Assembly: GCF_024055575.1 (NCBI RefSeq) | Contig: NZ_JAMXOE010000006.1 | Coordinates: 178,138-242,137 of the forward strand | Direction of reading: 5' to 3' | Length of the DNA stretch: 64,000 nt | Source of the DNA: Mucilaginibacter flavidus | Lineage (GTDB): Bacteria; Bacteroidota; Bacteroidia; Sphingobacteriales; Sphingobacteriaceae | Part shown: positions 45,546-54,901 of the stretch, one piece after another | Layout of the letters: every line of letters begins with the position of its first letter | Numbering within the stretch: the first letter of the stretch is position 1 | Translations under genes and position numbers: made by a program | The notes under the pieces: model-generated | Told to the model about the DNA's origin: nothing | The model's input: the letters and a program-made list of their open reading frames with translations, nothing else | Databases searched by the model: none

Positions 45546-46286
45546 ATGAAAACGCTGCTAAACAAGGTCCTGAGGCTTTTTTTATCGGAACAAAAAATCT
45601 GGGAGCTTAAAAACAGGTACCATATAACATCAATGGAATGGACTTTACTGAACGTAAAAAAACTTGGTTATTTTCCTCTATTCGCGGTTGATGCAGGTGC
45701 TTTTGATGGCGGGTGGACCATGATGTTTAAGAAAATTTTTCCCTCGGCCAATGTTTTAATGATTGAAGTCCAGCAGGATAAAGCCGATGCCTTGGAGGTT
45801 GTCTCAGGCACCCTGCCGGGGACGCGCTATCACATTGGCCTTTTAGGTTCAGCAAGCGGTAAGGAAGCCGTTTTTCACATAAATGAGACAGTAAGCAGCG
45901 TTCTCGAAGAATAGAAGCCAAACACCTTTAAAAAAGAATCCCGGCGGCTGGAAGCATTAGACAATATCATCCCAAATAGCAGCAACAATTTCAAACTCCC
46001 AGATTTTATTAAACTTGATGTTCAGGGTTACGAATTGGAGGTTTTGAAAGGCGCCTCAAATATTTTGGAAAGTATACAGTTTATCCTCTGCGAAGTATCG
46101 TTAATAGAAGTTAACAAAAACAGCCCCTTAATTGCTGAGGTAATTAGATTTTGGGACGAAAGGGACTTTATAACTTATGATATTTGCTCGTTTATCAGAA
46201 GGCCTTTGGATAAAGCTCTATGGCAAACAGATATCCTTTTTATCAGAAAAACACACTCTTTAATTCAAAATAAATATTGGGACTAA
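45546..46286 (+). pseudogene. FkbM-family methyltransferase split by one in-frame amber codon
   Basis: One frame runs from ATG at 45546 to TAA at 46286 and is broken only by TAG at codon 123 (45912-45914). Before it lie AVDAGAFDGGWTMMF (SAM loop), VLMIEVQQDKADAL and VSSVLEE; after it KPNTFKKESRRLEALDNI, FIKLDVQGYELEVLKG and ILCEVSLIEV. These are the two halves of a normal FkbM domain with correct spacing (the comparable SAM-loop-to-IKIDVEGYE distance is seen at 34166-34942). Full length would be 246 codons. Most likely a recent nonsense mutation, a sequencing error, or stop-codon readthrough. Confidence 0.85.
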
Positions 46287-47605
46287 AAAGGGTTTTGATT
46301 ATCTCCCCCTACTTTCCCCCGTCAAATACGGCAGATTTACAACGCATAAGGATGAGCCTGCCTTATTTTAAGCAGTTTGAATGGGACGCAACGATCGTAG
46401 CCGTTGATGAAAAATATGGTGACGTCGTGCAGGATGATTTACTTACCGAAAGTTTACCGGCTGACTTAAAAATTTATAAAGTAAATGCCTTTAGCAAATC
46501 GATTACTGCAAAAGTTGGGTTGGGCAGTCTTGCGTTGCGCTCACTATGGCCTTTTTTAAAAAAGGTGAATGAGATTTTAAAAAAGGAGCGGTTTGATCTT
46601 ATTTATTTTTCAACAACCCAGTTCCCGCTGTGTATTTTAGGCGCTTATTGGAAAAAACGTTTTGGTGTTCCTTACGTAATTGATATGCAGGACCCATGGC
46701 ATTCTGAATATTATCAAGATAAGTCCAAGGATCAGCGCCCTCCTAAATACTGGTTTTCCTACCGTCTGCATAAATTTCTGGAACCTATCGCGATGAAAGC
46801 GGCGAGCGGGCTGATCAGCGTATCGCCCGATTATATCAGCGATTTAAAAAACAGGTACCCGTCCATAAAAGACATACCGTCGGCCGTTATTACTTTTGGC
46901 GCGTTTGAACCGGATTTGAAAATAGCAAATGATAATCGGCATAAATTTGAACCCTTGCTGCAAACCGGGTTTATCAATATTGTGTACGCCGGCCGCGGTG
47001 GCATGGATATGCAAAAAGCTGTTACTCCAGTATTCCTGGCATTAAAAAAAGGGTTGGCCGAAGATGCAGCGGTATTCAGCAAGCTACGGTTTTATTTTAT
47101 AGGTACAAGTTATGCACCTGCAGGAACGGGTAAACCCACAATTTTACCACTGGCGAAAAAAATCGGGGTCGATTCGCAGGTGGTGGAGATAACTGACCGC
47201 ATCAGTTATTATCATACTTTACTAACCTTGCAACAGGCAGACGCTTTATTTATACCCGGTTCAGACGATCCAAAATATACGGCTTCGAAAATCTATCCAT
47301 ATCTAATGACAGGCAAACCGTTAATGGCAATTTTTAACGATCGCAGCAATGCCTCCGGAGTGATAAAGGCCTGTTCAAACGATGCAGTACTATTGACCTT
47401 CGAGGAAGATCCGGGTTGTTTGACGGATAGCATTCATCAGACTTTAACAAACTGGGCCGTTGGCCGGCTAAAGCCAATCACGCTGACTGCAATTTTTAAA
47501 AACTACAGCGCCGAAGAACTCACAGGCAGACAGGTTAAGCTGTTTGAAAGGGCTATTGAATATTCTTCAGCAGGAATAATAACCGGAGTAGTTAAGATCA
47601 AATGA
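46277..47605 (+). CDS. GT4-like GT-B glycosyltransferase (TTG start)
   Basis: 442 residues beginning at a TTG at 46277 that overlaps the split FkbM gene by 10 bp; this start keeps the N-terminal strand VLIISPYFPPSN. YVIDMQDPWHSEYY and ASGLISVSPDYISDL are acceptor-domain elements. FINIVYAGRGG enters the donor domain, and DDPKYTASKIYPYLMTGKPLMAIF corresponds to the sugar-nucleotide site. No canonical E-x7-E is present. Donor unknown. Confidence 0.8.
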   Translation: MGLKRVLIISPYFPPSNTADLQRIRMSLPYFKQFEWDATIVAVDEKYGDVVQDDLLTESLPADLKIYKVNAFSKSITAKVGLGSLALRSLWPFLKKVNEILKKERFDLIYFSTTQFPLCILGAYWKKRFGVPYVIDMQDPWHSEYYQDKSKDQRPPKYWFSYRLHKFLEPIAMKAASGLISVSPDYISDLKNRYPSIKDIPSAVITFGAFEPDLKIANDNRHKFEPLLQTGFINIVYAGRGGMDMQKAVTPVFLALKKGLAEDAAVFSKLRFYFIGTSYAPAGTGKPTILPLAKKIGVDSQVVEITDRISYYHTLLTLQQADALFIPGSDDPKYTASKIYPYLMTGKPLMAIFNDRSNASGVIKACSNDAVLLTFEEDPGCLTDSIHQTLTNWAVGRLKPITLTAIFKNYSAEELTGRQVKLFERAIEYSSAGIITGVVKIK

Positions 47606-48786
47606 AGAAGTTGGCAATTATTACAACCCACCCGATTCAATATTACGCCCCGGTGTTCAAACTTTTATCTGAGCGTCAGCGGGTTGCCATAAAAGTATTT
47701 TATACACTGGGCCAACAAGCAACGGACTTGCCTGACAAGGGATTTAAACAAAATATTAGTTGGGACCTTCCTTTATTGGATGGCTACGAATTTGAATGGC
47801 TTAAAAATACAGCAAACTCGCCGGGTTCCCATCACTTTAAAGGAATCGTTAACCCCGATGGCATTTCACGGATAAGACAATACCAGCCTGATGCTTTACT
47901 TGTTTTTGGCTGGGCCTATTACGGTCACCTAAAAATCATTCATCATTTCAGCAATAAAGTGCCAGTTTACTTTCGCGGCGATTCAACCATGCTGCTGAAG
48001 TCCGGCATACTCAAACAAATGCTGCGCACTGTTTTTCTAAAGTGGGTTTATAGGCATATCGATCATGCATTTTATGTCGGTATGAATAATAAACACTATT
48101 TTGAAGAGTACGGGCTAACCGGGCGTCATCTCAGCTTCGCGCCACATGCTGTAGACAATGAAAGATTTGCCGCAGACAGGACCCCGGAAGCCGGCGAACT
48201 GCGTTCGTCGCTTGGCCTCAACTCACACGACATCCTGGTGCTGTACGCCGGAAAATTCGAACCGGTTAAGAATTTACCATTGCTGTTATCCGCATTTTCG
48301 ATTTTGGACAGGCGGAATGTTCATTTACTCCTCGCAGGAAGCGGCAGCAGTGAAGAAGAGCTTCGAACCGCAGCGGCCGGGCGGGGAAATATTCATTTTA
48401 CTGGTTTTAAAAATCAGTCTTATATGCCGGTGCTCTACCAGGCCGCCGATCTGTTTTGCCTGTCATCGAAAAGTGAAACGTGGGGATTAAGTGTCAATGA
48501 AGCGATGGCGTGTGGAAAAGCTATACTAACATCAGACCAGGTGGGTTGCGCCGCGGACCTGGTAAATAGTAAGAGAAACGGCGCTGTTTTTGAAAGTGAA
48601 AACGTGAACAGCCTGGTCGAAAAACTAAAACAAATGACGGAAAACAGGGACTTATTGGTTACATTCGGGCAGCAATCAAGTTCCATTATTAAATCGTGGA
48701 ATTTCGATGAAATTGCACAAGCCATCGAAAATAAATTACTTTGTGAAGACAGCTCCGGTGACCGGGGAAATTCCACGCATTTATGA
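47602..48786 (+). CDS. Family 4 glycosyltransferase
   Basis: 394 residues. LAIITTHPIQYYAPVFKLL is a strongly typical opening. VLYAGKFEPVKNLPLLLSAF links the domains, and the donor site has E-x7-E at E292 and E300 (SETWGLSVNEAMACG). It overlaps both neighbours by 4 bp (ATGA junctions). It stands just before the Wzy-like gene and may belong to the exosortase module that follows. Confidence 0.9.
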   Translation: MKKLAIITTHPIQYYAPVFKLLSERQRVAIKVFYTLGQQATDLPDKGFKQNISWDLPLLDGYEFEWLKNTANSPGSHHFKGIVNPDGISRIRQYQPDALLVFGWAYYGHLKIIHHFSNKVPVYFRGDSTMLLKSGILKQMLRTVFLKWVYRHIDHAFYVGMNNKHYFEEYGLTGRHLSFAPHAVDNERFAADRTPEAGELRSSLGLNSHDILVLYAGKFEPVKNLPLLLSAFSILDRRNVHLLLAGSGSSEEELRTAAAGRGNIHFTGFKNQSYMPVLYQAADLFCLSSKSETWGLSVNEAMACGKAILTSDQVGCAADLVNSKRNGAVFESENVNSLVEKLKQMTENRDLLVTFGQQSSSIIKSWNFDEIAQAIENKLLCEDSSGDRGNSTHL

Positions 48787-50180
48787 ATCAAGAAAATGAC
48801 TACGCGAAGCACCTGTTACTGTTTCTGCCATGGATTGCTTCCTGGGTCTTCTCATTTTCACCTGTCACGTCGTTCCTGGTAGCCTGGTCAGGTTCATTTT
48901 TTATTTTTTATGTTACGCTAACCGGGAAAATCAAAGCGTTGCCGCAGGACCGAAGCATTCCCGAACAGATTATGCGGCCGATATTCATCATCCAGATAAT
49001 TTTCGCCGGCTATATGAGTTGCACCTCGATCTTTTATTTTCTAAATATAATGGGCTACCAATACCTGCAGCAGGTAAAAGGTATATTACTGGTCGATCCG
49101 GAAAAATTAGCGCTTACAGCACAATGCCAGCGTTATTATTGCCTGGGGCATGCCGCTTTTGTTTCAGGCATATTGATATTTATGAACTACCCGGTGAAAC
49201 AAAAATATTATATAGAACCCGGAAAATTAGCCGGCCTGGTGATGAAAACAGCCATCGTTTCATTCCCGGTTTCAATCATCTTTCAACGGCTTCCCGGGCT
49301 GGCGCAATTTTATTTCCAGCTCAGCTCGCTCAGCTTTATTGCGGGCACCCTGGCGCTTGCCTTTGCTATCCCATTGCACAAATTACCGAACACGATAATT
49401 TGCCTGGCGTTTTATCTTTTTAATTTTTACCAGGCTTTCATTTCGGGCTTTAAAGAACCTATTATTCTCAGCGTATTAATTTTAGGGCTGTTTCTCTATC
49501 CCAGCTATAAAAAATTAGTCACCATAATATTCGGACCGGTATTGATTTTGTTATTCATATTCCTGCCTTCCTACGTCGCCAGTTTCCGTCAAAATGCCTG
49601 GTCAGGCGAAGAAACCGCGGAAGATGCTTCCAAAATTGCATTGGATGCCACTTTGAATAATAAGGATGATACTAACTGGGATTTCCTAGTCTATCGGCTG
49701 AGTGAAATCGATATGTTTACTTCATTCGTTAAATCGACACCGCAAAACGTAGATTATTACGGCACACAATTGCTCAAGCAGTCCGGCATCGCACTCATTC
49801 CCCGTATTTTCTGGCCTGCGAAACCCAGCACAGAAGATTTGGTTATGGAGCGGGTATATGATGCACGGGTGGTTAACCGGAGCTCAGATGTTTCTGCTAA
49901 ACCTGCTTTTATTGTAGATGCCTACTTATCGTATGGCGGGGTCGGTGTCTTTATATTCCTTTTTGCATACGGTGCTATCGCACAATGGATAGACGGTAAG
50001 GCAGAGGGCCTCTTTGGCGGTTATATTTTAGGTACGGCTCTTATCTTCAGCGGGCTTTTCCAGATATTCTGGCGTGGTCTGAGCTTTGAATTTTTAATTA
50101 ATTCAGTATTTTGGAGTTATATAACCATGCACATCATATTTAAGTTGCTGCGCTCAAAAAATATACTTAAAGAAATATGA
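48783..50180 (+). CDS. Polytopic Wzy-like polymerase candidate
   Basis: 465 residues with about 12 predicted membrane helices and one larger loop (about 265-335) containing YVASFRQNAW, ASKIALDATLNN and IPRIFWPAKPS. The overall shape, large periplasmic-size loop and YLSYGGVGVFIF segment resemble O-antigen polymerase/ligase (Wzy/WaaL)-type proteins. Its place two genes before a GT2-exosortase fusion fits what I recall as exosortase-Y-associated Wzy-like proteins (not checked). Polymerase function is an inference. Confidence 0.65.
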   Translation: MNQENDYAKHLLLFLPWIASWVFSFSPVTSFLVAWSGSFFIFYVTLTGKIKALPQDRSIPEQIMRPIFIIQIIFAGYMSCTSIFYFLNIMGYQYLQQVKGILLVDPEKLALTAQCQRYYCLGHAAFVSGILIFMNYPVKQKYYIEPGKLAGLVMKTAIVSFPVSIIFQRLPGLAQFYFQLSSLSFIAGTLALAFAIPLHKLPNTIICLAFYLFNFYQAFISGFKEPIILSVLILGLFLYPSYKKLVTIIFGPVLILLFIFLPSYVASFRQNAWSGEETAEDASKIALDATLNNKDDTNWDFLVYRLSEIDMFTSFVKSTPQNVDYYGTQLLKQSGIALIPRIFWPAKPSTEDLVMERVYDARVVNRSSDVSAKPAFIVDAYLSYGGVGVFIFLFAYGAIAQWIDGKAEGLFGGYILGTALIFSGLFQIFWRGLSFEFLINSVFWSYITMHIIFKLLRSKNILKEI

Positions 50181-51310
50181 AGGTTTTACAAATCTGCGCA
50201 GCTTATAAACCTGCATATATTTATGGGGGACCGACCATGTCGGTAGCTATGCTTTCCGAGCATTTGGCAAAGTCGGGAATCTATACGGAGGTTTACGCAA
50301 CAACCGCCAACGGGAAGGAAGAATTGCCGGTTGAGCCCGGGAAACCTGTAATTGTGGACGGCGTAATGGTTACTTATTTTAAACGGCTTACAAAAGACCA
50401 CAGCCATTTTTCCCCGGCACTTTTTAAAAAATTGTCGCGGGAGGCAAGGGGATTTGATGTGATCCATATCCATGCCTGGTGGAATTTGGTGTCGTTGTTT
50501 GCCTGCGCAATCGCCGTTATACGAAAGGTGCCTGTAGTTATATCACCAAGAGGTACCTTAAGTATCTATTCATTTAACAATAAAAACACTGGTAAAAAAT
50601 CATTCGTTCATTACATGATAGGCAGGCGGCTGCTAAATAGCTGCCACATACACGTAACCTCTGCATATGAAGCTGTGGCAATAACTGACATCGTTAAACC
50701 CAAAACTATCACCAACCTGCCAAATTTTGTAAAGCTGCCGCTAAAACCGACGGCGGTGCAAGTTGACCCAAGCATTTTCAGGCTGATATTTTTTTCCAGG
50801 ATAGAGCAGAAAAAAGGGCTGGATATTTTGCTCAATGCATTACCTGGCGTCGATTTTCCCTATACCTTAACGATTGCAGGCGATGGCGATACCAACTATA
50901 TCCACACCTTAAAAGCGCTGGCGGATAAAAACAGGGTTGCAGCCAATATCAATTGGATTGGCTTTAGGGGCGATGAAAAATTTAGGCTGCTCGCCGGGCA
51001 TGATCTGCTGGTATTGCCCTCGCACGATGAAAATTTTGGCAACGTGGTCATAGAAAGCCTAAGCGAGGGAACCGCTGTATTGACAACCCCCCGTGTGGGT
51101 TTGGCCGGATATATTATCACAAATAATTTTGGATGGGTATGCGAGCCTGATGCCGAATCATTAGGCATTATGATCAACACTATTTACCCAAATAAAGAGA
51201 AACTCGGGATCATACGTTCAACTGGCCCCCGCATCATCAGGAAAGATTTTGATGAAAATAAGTTGGTACAACGCTACACCGAAATGTATAATAAGATTAT
51301 CAATGGCTGA
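50177..51310 (+). CDS. Family 4 glycosyltransferase of the exosortase module
   Basis: 377 residues. VLQICAAYKPAYIYGGPTMSVAML is the N-terminal opening, and IHIHAWWNLVSL and VVISPRGTLSIYSF are acceptor-side blocks. The donor domain starts LIFFSRIEQKKGLD and has E-x7-E at E285 and E293 (DENFGNVVIESLSEG). It resembles the GT4 proteins I recall as regular partners of exosortase Y (unverified). Junctions with both neighbours overlap. Confidence 0.85.
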   Translation: MKVLQICAAYKPAYIYGGPTMSVAMLSEHLAKSGIYTEVYATTANGKEELPVEPGKPVIVDGVMVTYFKRLTKDHSHFSPALFKKLSREARGFDVIHIHAWWNLVSLFACAIAVIRKVPVVISPRGTLSIYSFNNKNTGKKSFVHYMIGRRLLNSCHIHVTSAYEAVAITDIVKPKTITNLPNFVKLPLKPTAVQVDPSIFRLIFFSRIEQKKGLDILLNALPGVDFPYTLTIAGDGDTNYIHTLKALADKNRVAANINWIGFRGDEKFRLLAGHDLLVLPSHDENFGNVVIESLSEGTAVLTTPRVGLAGYIITNNFGWVCEPDAESLGIMINTIYPNKEKLGIIRSTGPRIIRKDFDENKLVQRYTEMYNKIING

Positions 51311-51920
51311 TTACCAGGATTACGGGTTCCATAGTGGTGGCCCCACGCACAACCTGGGTTACCAGTTGGATGAACTGTTGGGAATGATTGATAAACCTAA
51401 AAATCAATACATCCTTGATCTGGGCTGCGGCAACGGTTACCTTGTGAATTACTTGGTCGGACAGGGTTACAATGCCTATGGGACGGATGCCTCCGAAGAA
51501 GGTATTACAATCGCAAAAGAAACAAACCCCGGCCGCTTTTTTGTGCAGGACTTATCATCTGGTACCCTGCCGTCACAACTGCAGGAAATACCCTTTGATA
51601 CTATTATATCAACCGAGGTGATCGAGCATTTATACAACCCGCAGGCCTTTATTGATTTTTGTAAACAACAGCTACAACCAGGTGGTGAGCTTATTATCAC
51701 AACGCCCTACCACGGATATCTAAAAAATTTAACACTGAGTATTTTTAACAAATGGGACAGCCATATGGACCCTCTATGGCTGGGCGGCCATATCAAATTA
51801 TGGTCCAGAAAGACCTTGACAAGAGCTTTAACGAATTCCGGGTTCACCATTACCAGATTCAGGGGGTGCGGGAGATTTCCTTATTTTTGGAAAAGCATGA
51901 TTATTAAGGCAAGGCTCTAA
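51303..51920 (+). CDS. Class I SAM-dependent methyltransferase
   Basis: I use the ATG at 51303 (8-bp overlap) because an upstream in-frame start would lie deep in the GT4 gene. About 205 residues. ILDLGCGNGYLVNYL is motif I, AYGTDASEEGI the acidic strand end, and IISTEVIEHLYNP the post-I motif, followed by GGELIITTPYHGY. It looks like a complete UbiE/Ubi-G-type methyltransferase. Substrate unknown, perhaps a sugar in the same repeat unit. Confidence 0.85.
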   Translation: MADYQDYGFHSGGPTHNLGYQLDELLGMIDKPKNQYILDLGCGNGYLVNYLVGQGYNAYGTDASEEGITIAKETNPGRFFVQDLSSGTLPSQLQEIPFDTIISTEVIEHLYNPQAFIDFCKQQLQPGGELIITTPYHGYLKNLTLSIFNKWDSHMDPLWLGGHIKLWSRKTLTRALTNSGFTITRFRGCGRFPYFWKSMIIKARL

Positions 51921-53332
51921 TGACCACTCAGTTTTCATTTATCATCATCACATACAACGAAGAAATTCACCTGCCCCGGCTGCTGGCATCAATTAAAAAT
52001 CTTGACGCGCCAGTTTTCGTGTTAGATTCCGGCAGTACGGATGCTACTGTCGCAATCGCAAAAGACTTTGGCGCGACGGTTTTACAACATGCCTTCGAAA
52101 ACCATCCCAAACAATGGGATTTCGCGCTAAAGAATTTTGACGTCAGGACGCCTTGGGTAATTTGCCTGGACGCCGACCAGGTAGTTACCCCGGAGCTAAA
52201 CAGCCGGCTAAGTTCCTTCAATGATGCAGATTACCGGGAGATAAACGGTATTTACTTTAACCGCAAAAACTATTTCAAGGGCCGCTGGGTCAGGAATGGC
52301 GGCTACTCCCCTTTTTATCTATTAAAAATGATACGTTTTGGTACCGGTTATTCCGATCTGAATGAGAATATGGATCACCGGCTAATCGTCCCGGGGAAGA
52401 CTGTTATTTGGAAAGAAGGCTTTATTATCGAGGAAAATTTAAAAGAAAACAAAATCAGCTTTTGGATAGCCAAACACAACCGTTATAGTGATTTGGTAGC
52501 GCAGGAAGAAGTCGAGCGCCTGATGCAAATGCGTACGCAAACAGTAAACCCACAATTTTGGGGTACGCCGGATGAGCGTACTGCCTGGCTGAAACAACTT
52601 TGGTGGAGGTTGCCGCGGTATGTCAGGCCAATGCTTTATTTTATGTATCGTATCTTTTTCCAGCTGGGCATTTTAGACGGGCGTACCGGAGTAATTTTTC
52701 ATTTCCTGCAGGCCTTTTGGTTCCGCCTGGTAGTCGATATCAAGATAGATGAAATATTAAAACAAGAGGAAGACACCAAAATTCCTCCCGAAAATAATTC
52801 ATCGCCAGTGAAATTTGTGCTGGTATTTATTGCCCTGTTCGCCGTGTTTTATTATTTTAATATAATTTATTTCGGTCTTACTTCGCCGGGCAATCATTAT
52901 AGTGCGTTCCTGGCAACCCATCTCAATTATATCCGCGGTTTAAGGTGGTTGCTATTAAAAAGCACCGTACAGGTGCTTGGCTTGTTTGGGTATACCGCCA
53001 TCAGCAATGATTATGAATTATTGGTACCCGGGCACCAGGTCCTCGTGTTGGTTTATTCCTGCCTTGGGCTCGGCGTAATGAGCTTCTTTGCTGCGTTTGT
53101 ACTCGCCTACCCCATAAAGTTTAAATCAAAAATCATCTTTCTCTTAAGCGGTCTGCTTGGTATACAGATTTTAAATGTCACCAGGTTGGTGTTGCTGGCG
53201 TTGTTCTGGAGCAGCCGTGAAAACAGGCTTATTGACCACCACACCATATTTAATATCATCTTATATATAATAATCTCCATAACGCTTTACTTCTGGGTAA
53301 AACGAAACGACGGTACAATACTTAACTCATGA
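51920..53332 (+). CDS. Fusion of a family 2 glycosyltransferase and an exosortase
   Basis: 470 residues. Residues 1-260 are a WaaE-type GT2 (FIIITYNEEIHLPRL, VFVLDSGSTDAT, VICLDADQVV). Residues about 290-460 form seven to eight membrane helices with the exosortase catalytic set: Cys381 in VYSCLGLG, Arg422 in NVTRLVLLAL, and His440/His441 in DHHTIFNI. Exosortases cleave and anchor C-terminal sorting signals, and the Cys-Arg-His triad is intact. The fused GT2 suggests that anchor synthesis and sorting are coupled. It fits my memory of exosortase Y of Bacteroidota, not verified here. Its stop overlaps the Wzi-like gene by 4 bp. Confidence 0.85.
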   Translation: MTTQFSFIIITYNEEIHLPRLLASIKNLDAPVFVLDSGSTDATVAIAKDFGATVLQHAFENHPKQWDFALKNFDVRTPWVICLDADQVVTPELNSRLSSFNDADYREINGIYFNRKNYFKGRWVRNGGYSPFYLLKMIRFGTGYSDLNENMDHRLIVPGKTVIWKEGFIIEENLKENKISFWIAKHNRYSDLVAQEEVERLMQMRTQTVNPQFWGTPDERTAWLKQLWWRLPRYVRPMLYFMYRIFFQLGILDGRTGVIFHFLQAFWFRLVVDIKIDEILKQEEDTKIPPENNSSPVKFVLVFIALFAVFYYFNIIYFGLTSPGNHYSAFLATHLNYIRGLRWLLLKSTVQVLGLFGYTAISNDYELLVPGHQVLVLVYSCLGLGVMSFFAAFVLAYPIKFKSKIIFLLSGLLGIQILNVTRLVLLALFWSSRENRLIDHHTIFNIILYIIISITLYFWVKRNDGTILNS

Positions 53333-54888
53333 AAAAACTTTCCATTTTTGGGTTTGCCTTATTCTTTTCAATCATGCTAAGCCATGCGCAATCAGTGTAC
53401 CTGCCATATTCCTACCAGCTCGATCAAAAATTCAATCCGGTCATTTATTCGGTTAAAAGTCCGCTGCATACTTCGTTAAAGCCATTCCTCGTTGACAGCA
53501 CGCTGGCTACGCTCTATAATGCCATTATGAACCGGGGGGTTGACAGTAGCCGCAGAACCTGGATTGCCCGTAAGTTGTTTAATGAGCATGTTTTTGACGT
53601 AAAAACAAAAAAGTATACTTTTTATGCCGATTACCTGCCCGATTTGACCGCGGGGCGTGATTTTAGCGATAAAATCAAAACTTACCTGAATACACGCGGT
53701 TTCCAGGTGGGCGGTACAATTGGCAGTAAATTCTCATTTTACTCAAGCGGTTTTGAAAACTCGGCGAGGTTCGCGGGGTATTACAGCGATGTAGTAAATA
53801 AAATCGCATTTGTGCCCGGGCAGGCTTACAGTCGCAGTTATTCCGGCCTCACACAAGGAAGCTCGGACTGGTCATATGCGACCGCAATTGTTTCTTACAC
53901 GCCCATCCGGCAACTCAACATCACAATGGGTACTGACAAAACATTTATCGGCGATGGTTATCGTTCGTTATTGTTATCCGACTTTGCAGCCAACTACCCG
54001 CTGTTGCGCTTAACAGCCAACCTGGGCAACTTACAATACATGCTCATGTGGGCCAACCTGGAGGATATCAACCTGCCTAAATTTGACACTTTTGGCAGCA
54101 ACCGCCGCAAATGGGCGGCTTTTCATTACCTTGACTGGAATATAACCAACAGGATTTCAGTTGGATTCTTTCATGCCGTGATTGCCCAGGAGGCGGATGA
54201 TAACGGAAACTTTCACGGTTTTGACGCCAACCTGGTTAACCCGCTGTATTTTTCAGGAAAGATCGGGCCGGCGATGCAGCCGGATAATATACTGGCAGGG
54301 TTTACCGCAAAATATAAAATCCTCGACAAAGCTGCGTTATATGGACAGTGGTTGATGGACAACACCAATAGCGATGGTTACCAGCTGGGCCTCCGTGGCG
54401 CTGACCTGTTAGGTGTTAAGGGTTTAAACTACCTGGCAGAGTACAACAGCGTAAAGCCTTATACCTACATGAGCCCGCGGATAATTACCAATTATACCGA
54501 CTACAGCCAGCCGCTGGGAGACCCGTTAGGTGCAAATTTCAGGGAGGCTATTGCTATACTGAATTACTCCACCGGGAACTTTGACTTTATGGGCCAGGTA
54601 AACTATGCCAGGTATGGCCGCAGCCCGGCTGGCAGCAATTATGGGGATGACCTGACTTACCCGCTATCGTCTGCCTCTATTTCAAACCATTCGATTGGCC
54701 AGGGCGTACCAACAACGCTTACTTATGCAGAGGGCACGGCTTCTTATCTCATCAATCCCAAATATAACCTGCGGTTTGAACTTGGCGGGCTGATCCGAAA
54801 TGAAAAAAATGATGTAAGCAGCCGGAAAACCGTTCAGGTAACGTTTGGCCTGCGCAGTACCTTCCGTGGATTTTACCACGATTTTTAA
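53329..54888 (+). CDS. Wzi-family capsule assembly outer-membrane beta-barrel
   Basis: 519 residues with a signal peptide ending SHAQ. The mature part is rich in alternating aromatic/hydrophobic strands and ends in FRGFYHDF, an outer-membrane barrel-type C-terminus. TFIGDGYRSLLLSD, FHYLDWNITNRISVGFF and LINPKYNLRFELGG are blocks of the Bacteroidota capsule-assembly Wzi family. It should attach or organise the exported polysaccharide at the surface. A paralogue lies at 60102-61712 on the other strand. Confidence 0.88.
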   Translation: MKKLSIFGFALFFSIMLSHAQSVYLPYSYQLDQKFNPVIYSVKSPLHTSLKPFLVDSTLATLYNAIMNRGVDSSRRTWIARKLFNEHVFDVKTKKYTFYADYLPDLTAGRDFSDKIKTYLNTRGFQVGGTIGSKFSFYSSGFENSARFAGYYSDVVNKIAFVPGQAYSRSYSGLTQGSSDWSYATAIVSYTPIRQLNITMGTDKTFIGDGYRSLLLSDFAANYPLLRLTANLGNLQYMLMWANLEDINLPKFDTFGSNRRKWAAFHYLDWNITNRISVGFFHAVIAQEADDNGNFHGFDANLVNPLYFSGKIGPAMQPDNILAGFTAKYKILDKAALYGQWLMDNTNSDGYQLGLRGADLLGVKGLNYLAEYNSVKPYTYMSPRIITNYTDYSQPLGDPLGANFREAIAILNYSTGNFDFMGQVNYARYGRSPAGSNYGDDLTYPLSSASISNHSIGQGVPTTLTYAEGTASYLINPKYNLRFELGGLIRNEKNDVSSRKTVQVTFGLRSTFRGFYHDF

Positions 54889-54901
54889 CATAAAAACAGC
54901 G

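Noticed and set aside
48830..49423. A 197-codon open frame on the plus strand in another frame of the Wzy-like gene
   Set aside because: It is fully inside a well-supported membrane-protein gene, has an unnatural composition and no recognisable motif.
54845..54901. Longer start for the WcaF-like gene inside the Wzi gene
   Set aside because: The ATG at 54902 gives the typical family length and avoids overlap with the conserved barrel C-terminus.
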